Origin: Oscheius tipulae
Taxonomy: Eukaryota > Nematoda > Chromadorea > Rhabditida > Rhabditidae
Direction of reading: 5' to 3'
DNA length: 64,000 nt
Assembly: GCA_037178975.1 (NCBI GenBank)
Contig: JASJZH010000001.1
Location: forward strand, 434,001-498,000
Below, one piece after another: positions 11,909 to 23,500 of this stretch (position 1 is its first letter; each line of letters starts with the position of its first letter). Below the pieces are notes generated by a model. The model did no database searches. It saw nothing but the letters and a program-made list of their open reading frames with translations, and was not told where the DNA came from. A program made the translations under genes and the position numbers.

Positions 11909-12588
11909 TTCTGTATGAGATCAGAAGATTGTTGACATGGGAAATGGATCTGAAAGTATCGAAAATAGAGGTGTCAGAGTCGGGAATGGAGAAAGGGTGA
12001 GAAGGAAGAGACCATAAAATGCACGTGATAAGGAACTGTGAACAGAAAAGACTCAGTCACTGTCCCTGTCACTGTCTGTTCCTTAGCGTGTTTCCAGCCA
12101 TTTTATGTCCTCCAGTTCTACTTTTTATGACCATGCGTGAGCGTGGCTATAAAAGTTAGCAACTACTCAAGAATATAAGAAAGATGTGCTTAAAAGTTTT
12201 TAAAAAAAGATAAATGTGAGCTGGAAAAGGATTACAGGACAAGGAAGTGGTTTACCGGCTTTCGTTTCAAATATTTCTAGAATTTATTCTTTTCCTACGA
12301 TGAACAGCTTCTATAAGCTCCGGCAGGTGTAAGACAATAAAAATTTTAAAGTAAACAAGATTTCTATGCTAAAAATTGACGCTGGAAGCCGTTGAAGAAG
12401 GCCGAAGAGGGCATTTTGCGTCTGATTGAAAATTTTTTCAGGGTGTACGTAAAAGTACATCCTTGACGCACTATTGCGTACCGAGATTCCTTCCAGCTGG
12501 ACTTCCCTTTTCTCATTCTATTTCCCTAATTTTTTTTCACGATTACATCTCCTTTGCCTCTACTTTCGCTCACAGAAGTACTTGCAGG

Positions 12589-15500
12589 ATGGCCACGAAT
12601 GAGGAAAGAGCCCGCGTAGTGCTACAGGAAGCCGAAAAGCGAGCATCAGGTGGCTCTGGATTCTTCGCCAAACTTTTCGGAGGCGGTTCTCGAGGAGAAG
12701 CCGTCGGGCTATATGTTCAGGTAACTTCCACTCGTTCTATTTACATCCAAGCTTAAAAATAACTGGAAGTACCCTAAAAAGTGAGGTTCCTGACCCACAT
12801 CACATGACTCACGTGACCTGTTTAGCCTTTTTCTGTACATTTCGCAATGTTTTGCCTTTCCTTTTGCTTTTTACCTGGTTTTAAATTGCCTGGTATTGGA
12901 AGGAATCTCGAGTAACCTAGTTTGTGAAGTTAATTGTGGAAAGCGTCAGATCGCAATCTGAGCCACTTTATGGTACCTAACTCGTCTAGATCTAGCAATT
13001 TCCCTAATATTCCTACCCATGGTTCATGGAGCCATAAAGGAATTTATAAAATGGCTCCTTCCAGCCAAGTAAAATCGGTTGAGATGAAGAAAAAGTGATT
13101 CTAGAAGCTATTCGTAATCGATAGCTCGGATCCGTTCAACATTCTGCAGGCTAGTGTGCTACAACTTGCTGTAGAGACATTTATCTCAAACTTCTTCCCT
13201 CCAAGTAGCGGGGATACTCTCAAGCGAATCATAAAAATCCCCTTATCGTTCCTAGAAACTAAGAAATCCAATGTATAGCTTGTTATAGAAGCTCTTTGCC
13301 ATCGGTAGCACGGTTTTTTGAGACTATACTGACAAAGACACTTATAACCTCGGTCTAAGGTTGTTTATCTCCAATTCCACGGCATATCTCCTAAAAATGG
13401 CAAGAATACCAAGGTTTCAAAGTAACTTTGCCTATTAACAGGTTTTGTAGCAATTCACTCTCAGTTCGTCGATTTTTGAGCAAATCTCTGCAAAAAAAAA
13501 AAATAACCGGCTGGAAGTCCCATTCCTCAAGTTCCACGCTGAAAAACATGAAAATAGCAAGAATACCCACCAAAATCGTGCAGACCACGACAAGCTTTTC
13601 CTTTCCCAGGACTCGGAGCCGGCCGCCCCAACTCCCGGCACCTCTACCCACCAAGAAGGCCTCCATTGTTACGAGATGAACTGTGATATGGTCTTCCTGG
13701 ATGTGGTCAGCTTCGAAGACCACTACCGTCTAGCTCACAACCATCAATGCATTGTCTGTGCCCGGAAATTCCCCTCCGACTACCTCCTCTCCCTGCACAG
13801 TGACGAAGAACACTGTCCATTCTTCATGCTTCGACGGGAAAAGGACCCTAAGTCTTTTCGCTGTTTCGAAGAGAGCTGCCCCGAGCTTTTTGTAGATAAG
13901 GAGGCGCGGAATGATCACGCGGCGAGGCTACATCTCATTCGGGGCATGGAAGTCCGACTGGAAAGCAGAAAAATGGCCAAACGGGTAGAGGATCTGTCTT
14001 CGGGATTCAAAAAACTGGCTGTGGGAGCGAAAGAAACCGGCATACAGTTCGGGGACGGACAAGAACGCGTCTTCGAGCAGAAGACCAGGATTTTGAAGGC
14101 CAAGAGACGTGGAGAATAAAGTTCTGTGTAGTATTGACTGCATTCTATCAGTTTCTGTTGAAAACCGTCGTCAGTACCGATTTCCATGTCATCCTGTCTG
14201 TCGACTAAAAAATGTCAAAACAAACTCGAAAAGATGCCTGAATAGACTTTTGAACCTTTTTTATTACTGTAGCCATTTATATTGAACCGAGGGTTGGCCA
14301 ATTTAGAAGATCGGCCACTTCGTTATGGTACCCCGTTTCTACCAGCTTATTTGGTCAATTTTTAGTCACAGAAAGACGAGCAGCTTCTCCTTAACATTTT
14401 TCCATTACTACAACGATTTGCAGTTTTAAACTCTCAAGTTCAGGCAGGAAACCTCTTCAAAACGACACAGGCGTGGAAGAATGCTGGCAACGCCTTCCTT
14501 AAGGCCGCTCAACTGTGCGCCGCCGACGTTGACTCGAAACACGACTGTGCTACCCACTACGCTGAGGCCGGCAACTGTTTTCGCAAAATTGACGGCGCGG
14601 TATGATCACCCTAAAAAGTGACTGAAAATGGATTTTAGGCAGCCATAGATTGCTACTCAAAGACGTGCGACATCTACACGGACATGGGTCGCTTCTCGAT
14701 GGCCGCCAAGAATCATATCACGATAGCCGAGCTCTACGAGAAGGAGCTGCCGGACGTGGAGAAGTGCATCCAGCACTATCAGAAGGCTGCCGACTTCTAC
14801 AAGGGCGAGGAGCAGAAGAGCAGTGCCACCAAGTGTCTCGTCTTTGTGGCCAAGGTAGGAGTTTTTAGACAATTCGTGTTCCAAAAAAAAAGTAAAATGT
14901 GCTGCCTAGTCGCTGATTAATCGAAATAGACGAGAGCTGCTTGCATATATTTCTGCACTAGCCTGTATTGTCCTTATATTTTACATCCGTTTTCTTTAGA
15001 TTGTTTCCTTCACAACGTTGCAATATTTCTTTCATAATTTTTTGTTATCACTCTCTATATAGTTACGAAAATTTGTTGAGAGTCAAAAAACCGCATTGCC
15101 GACTTCAAAAACGGAAACCCTCAGAAAACGAGAAAAAAAACCTCAAAAAAGGAAAAATTTCGATCTTCCCATCTGAATGAAAGCGCGGCGCAGCTTAGAA
15201 TCGAAAACCCGTAGCAAATTAACAAGCCTGGTCTTAGAACTGTTTACAAAATATGACCGCACGAGCCTAATAGAATGAGGATATGGAGATGAGACAGCGT
15301 TTGGGCTGAGGTTGGGCTTTTGTAAATCGTTATGAGAAATAAGAAATGTGGAAATTGGCTTGAGGCCACCATGAAAGAATTGCATAACTACGCTGGAAAG
15401 TGAATGCCAAATTTGAGATGAGACGAGTAGAAAACGGAAGGCTAGTTCGAATATCTTTTTTAGATTTGTGAGAGAAAATAGTTTTTGTGGATATACTCTT

Positions 15501-16346
15501 ATTCTCCCCTACTTTCAGTACTCGGCCCAGCTGGAGCAGTACCGCAACGCGATCAAGGTCTTCGAGGAGATTGCACTCTGGGAGGCCGATCATCCGACGT
15601 TGAAGTACAACGCCAAGAATCACTTCTTCCAGGCCCTTCTCTGTCATCTCTGCATCGATGCCGTAAGGCTTTTCCCTTATTTTTCAATCAAAAATATCTT
15701 TTGAAAGGGATACTGACATTGTGGGACAACAGGTAAACGACGCGTCCCACCAGGAACTTTCCTAAAAAGCCGCATTTTGCATTTTTCAATGCAATACCCA
15801 CATTTTCTCGGTATTTAAGTGTGTTTAATCGGTTTGTCGTCTAACTCCACTTTAGAATGGACTACTTTGACAGAAAAAATAACGAGGAAAATGGGGCAAA
15901 TGGACAAAAGTTGTTTAGCTTTTTTACATAGTTCGGTCATTTTCGCCGTTCTCCTCTGTAATTTTCCTGTCCAAAAGAATCATTCTAGGGTGGAATTTGA
16001 CAAAATTCGCATTTCATCCGTAGAAATTCATACTCAATAGAGTCCACAACGTTAGGATCCCTTTAATTTTTTCTTATTTTAACCAGAAATGATCGAAACC
16101 GCTTTCCAGCTCGACGCCCAGCACGCCCTCAACCGCTACGAGCAGGCCAGTCCGAGTTTCAGCGAGACGCGCGAGTACAAGTTCATCAAGGAGATCATGC
16201 AGCATGTGGAGGGGGGCGACGAGGAGAGCTACACGGCTGCCGTAAACAGTTTCGATCGGATCAGTCGCCTCGATGAGTGGCACACGCACATTTTGCTCAA
16301 GATCAAGAAGGGTATCGCCAAGGACGACGAGGATGATTTGCGCTAA
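12589..16346 (+). CDS. NAPA: Alpha-SNAP (NSF attachment protein)
   Basis: Five exons (12589-12720, 14444-14599, 14639-14854, 15519-15662, 16110-16346) are all joined in phase 0. They give 294 aa, the normal family length (295 in human). The N-terminal hydrophobic loop GFFAKLFGG, which contacts membrane, is present, as are the TPR-like helical hairpins ([22 protein letters not shown]-like [10 protein letters not shown]). The C-terminal [17 protein letters not shown] is the segment that stimulates NSF ATPase. The protein recruits NSF to SNARE complexes for disassembly after membrane fusion, acting in the cytosol on membranes. The splice acceptor at 16109 is chosen over an AG 24 nt upstream because it restores frame and family spacing (CIDA/LDAQHAL). 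An acceptor-like CAG ends 1 nt before the ATG. Intron 1 hosts another gene. Confidence 0.96.
13397..14119 (+). CDS. ZNF511: ZNF511-like C2H2 zinc-finger protein, nested in the alpha-SNAP intron
   Basis: Open sequence from 13465 to TAA 14117-14119 encodes three spaced zinc-finger-like units: [10 protein letters not shown]...[29 protein letters not shown] and [26 protein letters not shown]. The order, spacing and the tail ([11 protein letters not shown]) match vertebrate ZNF511, whose nuclear role is little known. No ATG occurs in the main exon before the fingers. A 17-nt exon at 13397-13413 joined to 13465 would supply one in phase (224 codons in all), but this is tentative. The poly(A) hexamer AATAAA (14115-14120) overlaps the stop codon. 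The gene lies wholly inside alpha-SNAP intron 1, on the same strand, so the two transcripts must be separated by splicing and poly(A) choice. Confidence 0.8.
14115..14120 (+). terminator. Poly(A) signal overlapping the ZNF511-like stop codon
   Basis: AATAAA contains the TAA stop. It lies within the intron of the host gene alpha-SNAP and about 320 nt before its exon 2. Confidence 0.6.
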
Positions 16347-16664
16347 TTTTCCCCCAACGCTTTTCACGAACTTACAATCTATTTTTCTATGTAAACTTCT
16401 CACTACGGGGCCGCGACCTGTGCCTGTACATTGTGATCTATATTTTCCTTCTTCTTCAATCAGATAACCGGGGTTTCATAGTGTAAATTTAGTGTGCCTT
16501 TTTATATAAAAATTTAACATATTTTTTTTTTTTGACGGATTTGAAAACGGGCGCGAATTAAGATTATGGATTTCTTCCAATGTAGATATGGAAGTGGCGC
16601 GACTAATAGCTTAAAAGCCCTGTGTTTAAGGAAGTTTTATAGATATAAAAACAATATTTGCCAT

Positions 16665-16735
16665 GACGGTAGCCGAACCAGCTCCCTTTTACTTTATAGT
16701 TGGAGCGCTAACCGACTGAGCTATGAGGAAAAAGG
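16665..16735 (-). pseudogene. tRNA-like element
   Basis: On the minus strand there is a canonical A box (TAGCTCAGTCGGTTAGCGC) and a B box (GGTTCGGCT), with an anticodon-arm-like middle. The acceptor stem does not pair, so this is a tRNA pseudogene or SINE head rather than a working tRNA. It lies about 320 nt after the alpha-SNAP stop. Confidence 0.6.
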
Positions 16736-17339
16736 CCGCGCAGATTTTTCCAGATGTTAAGTTATAAAAGGAAGACTTGGCACGATCTACGAGCGTTTGC
16801 AAAAGGTGTTTATTGCTGGTGGTAATAATCTCTACTACTAAAACGTCTGACCATCACCACGAGCTAAAAAGGTGGCAAGTCAAGAGTTTAGTTGACAGAC
16901 AAGTGAACTTTGGGGGAAACCAGGGAGCCAACCCCAACAGGTGATTTCCCGCTATTAGAGAAGCGCCCTTGTCAATTCGAAAGCACCAGCAGTCGAAGAT
17001 CGAGCGCGAAGTACAGAAGTCTCTATCGAAAAAGCTATCCTAATCTTTTGGTAAAGGTCACATAATTGAGTAGAGGACGATGGTGATAGACGAGAGTGAC
17101 ATGCTGGCTGCCCAAATGACATGTTTTCAGAGGGAGATGGCCATTCGGGCTCAATTACGTCAACCCCATCAAAGATCGCGAATGGAAATTTAGGAAGAGG
17201 AAACTGACTCTCTCGATTATAGAATATTAGATTATCATGACAGCGAGAAGGGCTTCCGAGATTAAGACGACACACAGATAGAAGACTTTTGAGAACAGGA
17301 AGTGCAAGCTAATAGGGAGTGTAAAGATGAGAGTGAGAA

Positions 17340-18013
17340 GGGACTAGAATAACTCTCAGTTTTCAAATCGATAGAGATAGAGGGACAATGACAGTGAGAG
17401 AAATAGTGACAATAGTAGAAACGGAGATGAAATAGAGACAGTGACAGTGACAGCAGTGACAGTGAGAAACAGAGATAGAAACTGACTGTGACAGAGCCAG
17501 AGATAGAAACAGTCCAGAGAGTGAGACAGAAAGTAAGAGCACACATGGTCTACTCCAAGAACGAGTTAATCAGAAGAGTGCCACCAGCCTCAGGGAGTCC
17601 CCCAGTATTTCTTTGCAAAAAAAGTGAGCTTTTTGGCATTAAAAAGAAGGAAATCGGCTCAGGGCCAATTAGGCATGCAAGGGGGAGCAAAGCGAGGGGA
17701 GAGACCACTCTCTGGAGGGACGTCGAGAGAGGGAGACAGAGAGAGTCCAAGAACAAACATCAAGAGCCGACGACAAGTCGTAAATTCCCCTCGGGGGTGG
17801 TCTAAAATCAGAAGAGATGTGTGTATTTGTGAGGAGAAGATCCGCCGGTCATCGCGTCGATGAAAAAGAGAGGGTGGATATGACCAGCTGTTGTCTGGAA
17901 CGGCGGCTAGCGGGGGAGTGAGTGTGGAAAATGGTTGAAAGCGAACTGGGTGAAAGACAGAGACTGGAAAACAAAGAGACAGAGCTACAGAGACAGAAAC
18001 AAAGAGACAGAGC

Positions 18014-18045
<32 letters not shown>

Positions 18046-18660
18046 CACAGAGGTATAAAGGGATAGTGAGGCAGCAAAGAAGCTGCAATGGGATTGGGAA
18101 CCCTGAACAGAACCCCATGAGATTATTGTTTGTTCCTATTCGGGGTGGCCTCCCATCTCTGAGAGCAGAGGGAGGAACACAATCAGAACTCATTAGATGC
18201 ATGAGAATCAATAGAACGGAAGTCTGGGATGATGCCACGATTTTTTTGCTCACGTGTGTGAGAGTGGTTTGGTTAAACACTGTTGGAAGCTGTGGTAGAG
18301 TACATGGTTCGAGGACCAACAAAGAAGAGGGAACTTTCAAGAAGAGGCGGACTGAATGTGAATCGCCTACGCCGCTAATTCAGTTTGGAGACTATAGTGA
18401 TTGCAGGAGGGTTAGGAGAAAAGGGTCAGAGGGAGATACAGAGTCTGAAGAAGACGAAACAAGTCTCTTTGTCCCTCTGTCTGTCTCACTGTCTTTTTGC
18501 CTGTCTGTCTCTCCGTCCCTCTGGTTCTCTGCCTCTTCGTCTCTCTGTGTCTCCAACTGCCTGTCTCTCTGTATCTGTATCTCTGTCTTTCCGTCTCACT
18601 GTCTCTCTGCTTTTCCGTCTCTCGGGCACTGGCAGTTCAGTTGTCCAGTGGAACCATCCA
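17340..18660. repeat. Degenerate GACAGAG / TCTCTG low-complexity DNA
   Basis: Blocks of GACAGTGACAG (17370-17520), (AG)n (18010-18045) and TCTCTGTCTG (18470-18630) dominate. Long open frames here are artefacts of the repeat. No gene is supported between 16,740 and 18,720. Confidence 0.8.
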
Positions 18661-18720
18661 GTTTTCTTCTAAAAAAAACTAGAAAAAGGTTTTTGAAATA
18701 GAAACAATAAAACTGTACAG

Positions 18721-19227
18721 CAGTGACAATCAATCCGTTCTCTGCATCGCGCGTCATGTCATTCAGAAGAGGCTTTACCGATGTCCAAAGTGTCCGGAGT
18801 TGCGCCATCTTCAGTGCGTCAAGTACAACATCGATCTGTAGAAAAATGTCGAGAAGGTACGGAGGACCTACTCGGAACTGGACGAGACGCCGGACGAGAA
18901 GAGAGAGAAGAATCGCGCTGAGATGGACAATTTGGAGTACTGGCTCAAGACTATCGTGGTATGTCGAGACAGAGAGAGAGAGACTATACTTTTCCAGAAG
19001 TCTACATCATGTCCACCCTCTCTTCCGAGCCCTCTGTCCTGACAGCCATCGAGCCCCGTCCAGCCCGTGGCCACAATCTGGACCTGTCAGACGATGAGGA
19101 CGGCTCGACTACCTTGTCCGATATCTCGTCCATCTATCATCTGATACCGTGACTGCCTCCAGTCACAACAGTTTCGACAGCTTCCACGGGATCTGCCAGA
19201 GGCGACCTTCGCAGCCGGATCTCCATC
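18721..19227 (+). pseudogene. Broken coding block, family not recognised
   Basis: After an acceptor-like CAG at 18718-18720, a strongly coding-like frame (SVLCIARHVIQKRLYRCPKC, then KYNIDL) is interrupted by an in-frame TAG. It resumes in the same frame (KNVEKVRRTYSELDETPDEK...EYWLKTIV) up to a good donor (gtatgt, 18960). The next block (STLSSEPSVLTAIEPRPA, then an acidic SDDEDGSTTLSDIS) joins only with a phase conflict. A 35-nt intron could then lead to SHNSFDSFHG and a stop at 19227. Two independent disruptions suggest a pseudogene, or sequence error, of an intracellular protein I cannot name. No upstream exons are recognised. Confidence 0.4.
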
Positions 19228-19262
19228 AATGAGTCTTTCATTCAGTCGTTTACTTCTTCCCT

Positions 19263-19265
<3 letters not shown>

Positions 19266-19348
<83 letters not shown>
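19266..19348. repeat. Perfect (GA)n microsatellite
   Basis: About 41 uninterrupted GA units. It follows directly on the broken coding block and would encode only Arg-Glu repeats. Confidence 0.97.
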
Positions 19349-19351
<3 letters not shown>

Positions 19352-20103
19352 TACTGTTGACCTTTCCCACAGATCAGGCTCGTCCACTCCGACCAATATT
19401 CCCACGGCTCTCATCTCTTTTAAGAACTGGAACTCTCTTAGTGCCAGTGAGCCATAATCCGCGTTCCTTCACACGACGTTACGCTCCCCCATTCTCAACC
19501 TCGCCAAGAGAGAAAGACAAAAAGTTAGCTCTCTTTTTCCTGTTTGCTTGTCCCCTCCTCGGCCACCCTCTCTCACTCATTGACACGTCGGTCAGGGTCG
19601 ACGAGTATCCGTTGCAAAAACAAACAGCTCGACCACGAGCAAGAGCTTTCTTGGGTTGGAGTCAAGAGTGAGAAAGAGACGTGTGGAACAGGAGGCTGAT
19701 AGTTTTTTGACGTTTCTAGGCGGCAAACAGACAGAAGGAGCTTAGCACGTTCTGACGCGCTATCTTCCAGGAACACGCACGTCATTTGTCGCTCTCTGTC
19801 ACTGTCTCTGTCTCTGCCTTTCTTCCGGTTTCCACATGTCCAGTCCTTTAATGGTTCCCGTTCGCATTTTGAATAGTAAGTGGTTCTCTTCCACCTGTGG
19901 CAATATGGGACTCAGTTTCAGGCTCGCCCGAGCCCGGTAAACAGTCTCGGAGCCGGTCGAGGGCGAGAGGGGACCGGGATGCGTCCTCGTTGCCCTCTCT
20001 TCTTCACACCTAAGGGTGAGAGATTTGCCCCCAGGCCTCTCACCTCCCGGAAAGTCAGTCGGATAACCGGACGGATCATCAGGATCTGTTAGTGTCCTAG
20101 ATC

Positions 20104-20560
20104 ATTGCAGAGCCTCTGTCTTTCTGTCCTTCTGTCTCTCTGTCCCTCCGTCTCTCTGTCTCTCTCTCTCTCTGTCCCTCTGTCTTTCTGTCTCTCTGTC
20201 TCTCTCTCTGTATTTCTGTCCCTCTGTCTCTCTGTCTTTCTGTCTTTCTGTCTTTCTGTCTTTCTGTCTTTCTGTCCCTCTGTCTCTCTCAATGGGTCTC
20301 CCTCACTTCCCTATTTTTTCTCTCTGTCTTTGTCTTTTTGTCTTTCTGTCTCTCTGTCTCTCTGCCTCCCTGTTTTTCTAACGCTCTATCTTTCTGTCCC
20401 TCTGTCTCTCTCGATGGGTCTCCCTCACTTCCCTATTTTTTCTCTCTGTCTTTGTCTTTTTGTCTTTCTGTCTCTCTGTCTCTCTGCCTCCCTGTTTTTC
20501 TAACGCTCTATCTTTCTGTCTCTCTGTCTCTCTCCATGGGTCTCCCTCACTTCCCTATTT
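20104..20560. repeat. Minisatellite with 122-bp period inside TCTCTG repeat
   Basis: The marker 'atgggtctccctcacttccc' recurs at 20292, 20414 and 20536, an exact 122-bp period. Each unit holds TCTTTCTG/TCTCTCTG runs and 'taacgctctatctttctgtc'. The flanking 20110-20290 is simple TCTCTG repeat. ORFs on both strands here are repeat translations, not genes. Confidence 0.9.
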
Positions 20561-20599
20561 TTTTCCGTGCCGTTTCATTTCAAGAGCCACTCTAACCAT

Positions 20600-23500
20600 G
20601 CTAGTGACCCTTCCCTCCCTCCTCTAGGTATTGCGACCCCTCACCCGTCGTTCGTTCAGTACAAACACTCGACTGTGCGCGATTAGCGACTGATACCCCC
20701 CGAAGGCCGACTCCTTCGCGCCTCGCAAACCTCTCTTTCCGACGAGCAATACTTTCCGGGAAAGTAGCTTGTATCCTTTTTTCTGTCTCTGTCTCTCTGT
20801 TTCGATTTCAGCTCCTGTCACTGACTTCTTGTCGTCTTCTCATTCCTTCCAAAAGACGGATCGCTTTTAATATTTCAGTCTCCCTCTACCCCAAATGACC
20901 ACTTGGTCTTCTCGTGAAAAATGACAGCCAGCAAATGAGCTCATGCGTTTTAGACCCGGGTCTCTCGTAATTAGACAGAAACACGCTTAGGGAGTGAGGG
21001 GAAATGAGGCGCGAAAGCGGCCGTCTTCATTTTTGGGAAACATTTTGGTAGGTTCAGTGAGGACAAAGGAAGGACTGGGAATTGTTTGTGTCCGATTAGA
21101 TTCAGCCCCTGTACAATAGAGACACAGGGGCTGTAACGGGATACTTGAAGGCTCGACTCTTACGGGGCAACAAGGGATTGGAGGGAATAGTAAATTGATG
21201 AAGACGAACACAAAGAAATAAAGACGGAGAGACAGAGAGATTGTTCATTAGATGTGACTCTCCATTGGAGTTTCCTGGTCCTCTCTCTACCAGTACCCTC
21301 CAAGAATGGTCACTCTCTGTCTCCCTACTTCCCGGCTCGACTCATCCAGTTCTCAGCTCTGATACTATCTCTCTCTACAGTAGACTTCCTGTCACAATGA
21401 TCTTTACTCTTACAGTCACAGAGACTGGTAGTCCTATACTCTTGACCGACTATTTCTCTTCAGAACTGAGAGAGATACTCTAAAGTTCAGAGTCTGAACA
21501 CTTCAGATAAACAGTCTGTCTCTTCCAAAGAACTCTGACCAGACTCGCTGTCACTCTCGCTCATGATTCTGACTAACTCCAGTCCTAGGAACTCTCCTCC
21601 ACGCTGTAAAAGTCTCTCCTTTCCCCTCCCTCTCTCTAATTCAGCCCTCCCATACCCCCCTCATTGCCACTTTGAAGCCGTTACCTTGCCTGGCGGCACT
21701 TTCATCGCATGCCAAGACGTCCTTGGCTCTTTAAAGCCAGCCCCGGCTGCCAATGTTCTCGTTAGCATAAGGGCAGCTAATCGGGGGGTAAGAAACTGGT
21801 CCCCTCTCGGTCTATATCTGTCTTCTTCACGATAATCAGCTTGTCATTTTAGAGTAGGGAGAGAGAAAGAGACAGTGACAGAGAGACACCACGCCCCCAG
21901 GGTGACAGAGACAGACTATCTCTGATCAGATTGCGCCATCTGGACCTGTGGGGACACACCTTTTCCTCTGGCAGTTGACTGATGACAGCTGATTTATGCG
22001 GGAGAGTGACCATGGGGGACTGGAAACAGGTGATCGAGAGCCCATAAATAGAGGGAGGAGCTTGTAGTTGACCGGTCCATTTTGGGAGAGGGTCAGTTTG
22101 TCCTATCTCACTTTCCCAGACGTCTAGGAACAAAAACAAAAAGGAAAAAAACGATCGGGAACCGAACCTTAGACCGTTTTGACACGAGACTGACTCCCTA
22201 GCCGCCGAGGCACAATGTTGCACGCTGCCTCCAAGTGAGGTTATGATTGTAACGCTTATTCCCTGTTGAATTCCTCCCGTTCTCCGGAAACGGATAATCT
22301 GCTTGTCGGATCAGCTGTTGTCTTCCCTTGTCTCTCTTTCTTCTTCTTGCCCCAAACCGCGTGTTCTCCTTTCGGCGCCCGTTGCGCAATATATCTGTCG
22401 GATTACGGCCCCGACAACACGGATTACAGATCTCCCGCTGCATTCTTCCTGATCATGATCCGATCAGTTTCAATCTCTTTGTGATTGCTTTGAACTGTCT
22501 CTTTCTGTCTCTTTGTCCCTCTGTCTCCCTCTACCCACCCTCTAGCTTATTGCTCAATCTAATTAATAGTCTCTACTCTTTTTACTCTACCCGAGTACTA
22601 GTACTCTCCTCCGTAATTCGAGCCCAGGATAGGCAGCATCTCAATTACAACAATCTGACATCGGTAACTTAATCCGAGTGACCGGCCTGTGTCCACTTGT
22701 AAACATCATAGGGCTTTGCGCACAAGCAGCGTGTGTAGGAACTACTCTTGCGTAACTGGTAATCCTGTTACGACGCCGGCTACTCATTCTCTCATCTCTT
22801 TGCTTTCGGTGGCAAATCTTGAGATTCTTGACTAGACAGAGAGGCAGAGACAGTGACAGTGATAGAGAGATAGCTAAACTGAGGGACAGAGAGACAGCGA
22901 GATAGAGAAATAGTATGACAGTACGAAAGAGTGCGGGTAGACAGTGACAGTGACAAGACTCACTCTGTTCTTCCTGTCTCCGAAACTTCTGGTTAAAATG
23001 TAGTTAGGTGTTACTCCGTCTTCCGCACTCTCTCTCGTGAATCCCCCACTCCATTGAGCGTTCTCAAGAACCTCCAGAGCCGTCCCCGAGAATATCCCTT
23101 CTCCGATGAAGTAAGCCTAATCGCCCATCCGCCGAGAGTTCTCTCACTGAAGGAGAGAGCTCTCCCTGTCCCTCCTGGGACGCCTCAGGGGCCATAATCT
23201 GCTCTCTTCTTGAAGAGAGGACATATGCAAAAAGAGACACTGGCTCCTCCTCTCGTTCCCATAGCATGTTGAACCCCTCTTGTCCATTTCTTTTAGCGCT
23301 CTTGACTCATCAGAGACGCCGCCCTTGCGGTGTCGCCAACACAAAAAAGGTGAGAGTGAGGAATGGGACGGTCATGTTCCGAATCCTTGACTCTCTGTCT
23401 CTCTGTGTCCCTGTACCTCTATGACTCTTTGTCTCACTGTCTCTGTCTCTCTGTCTCATAGTCTTTCTACTAACCATCTTCAGGCTTTTCGCCCTACCGA

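Noticed and set aside
20089..20595. Long ORFs on both strands in the TCTCTG/GACAGA blocks (also 9400-9720, 17920-18700, 36000-36340)
   Set aside because: They translate only the repeat (SLSLCLSV or RETERQRD strings) and lack splice or homology support.
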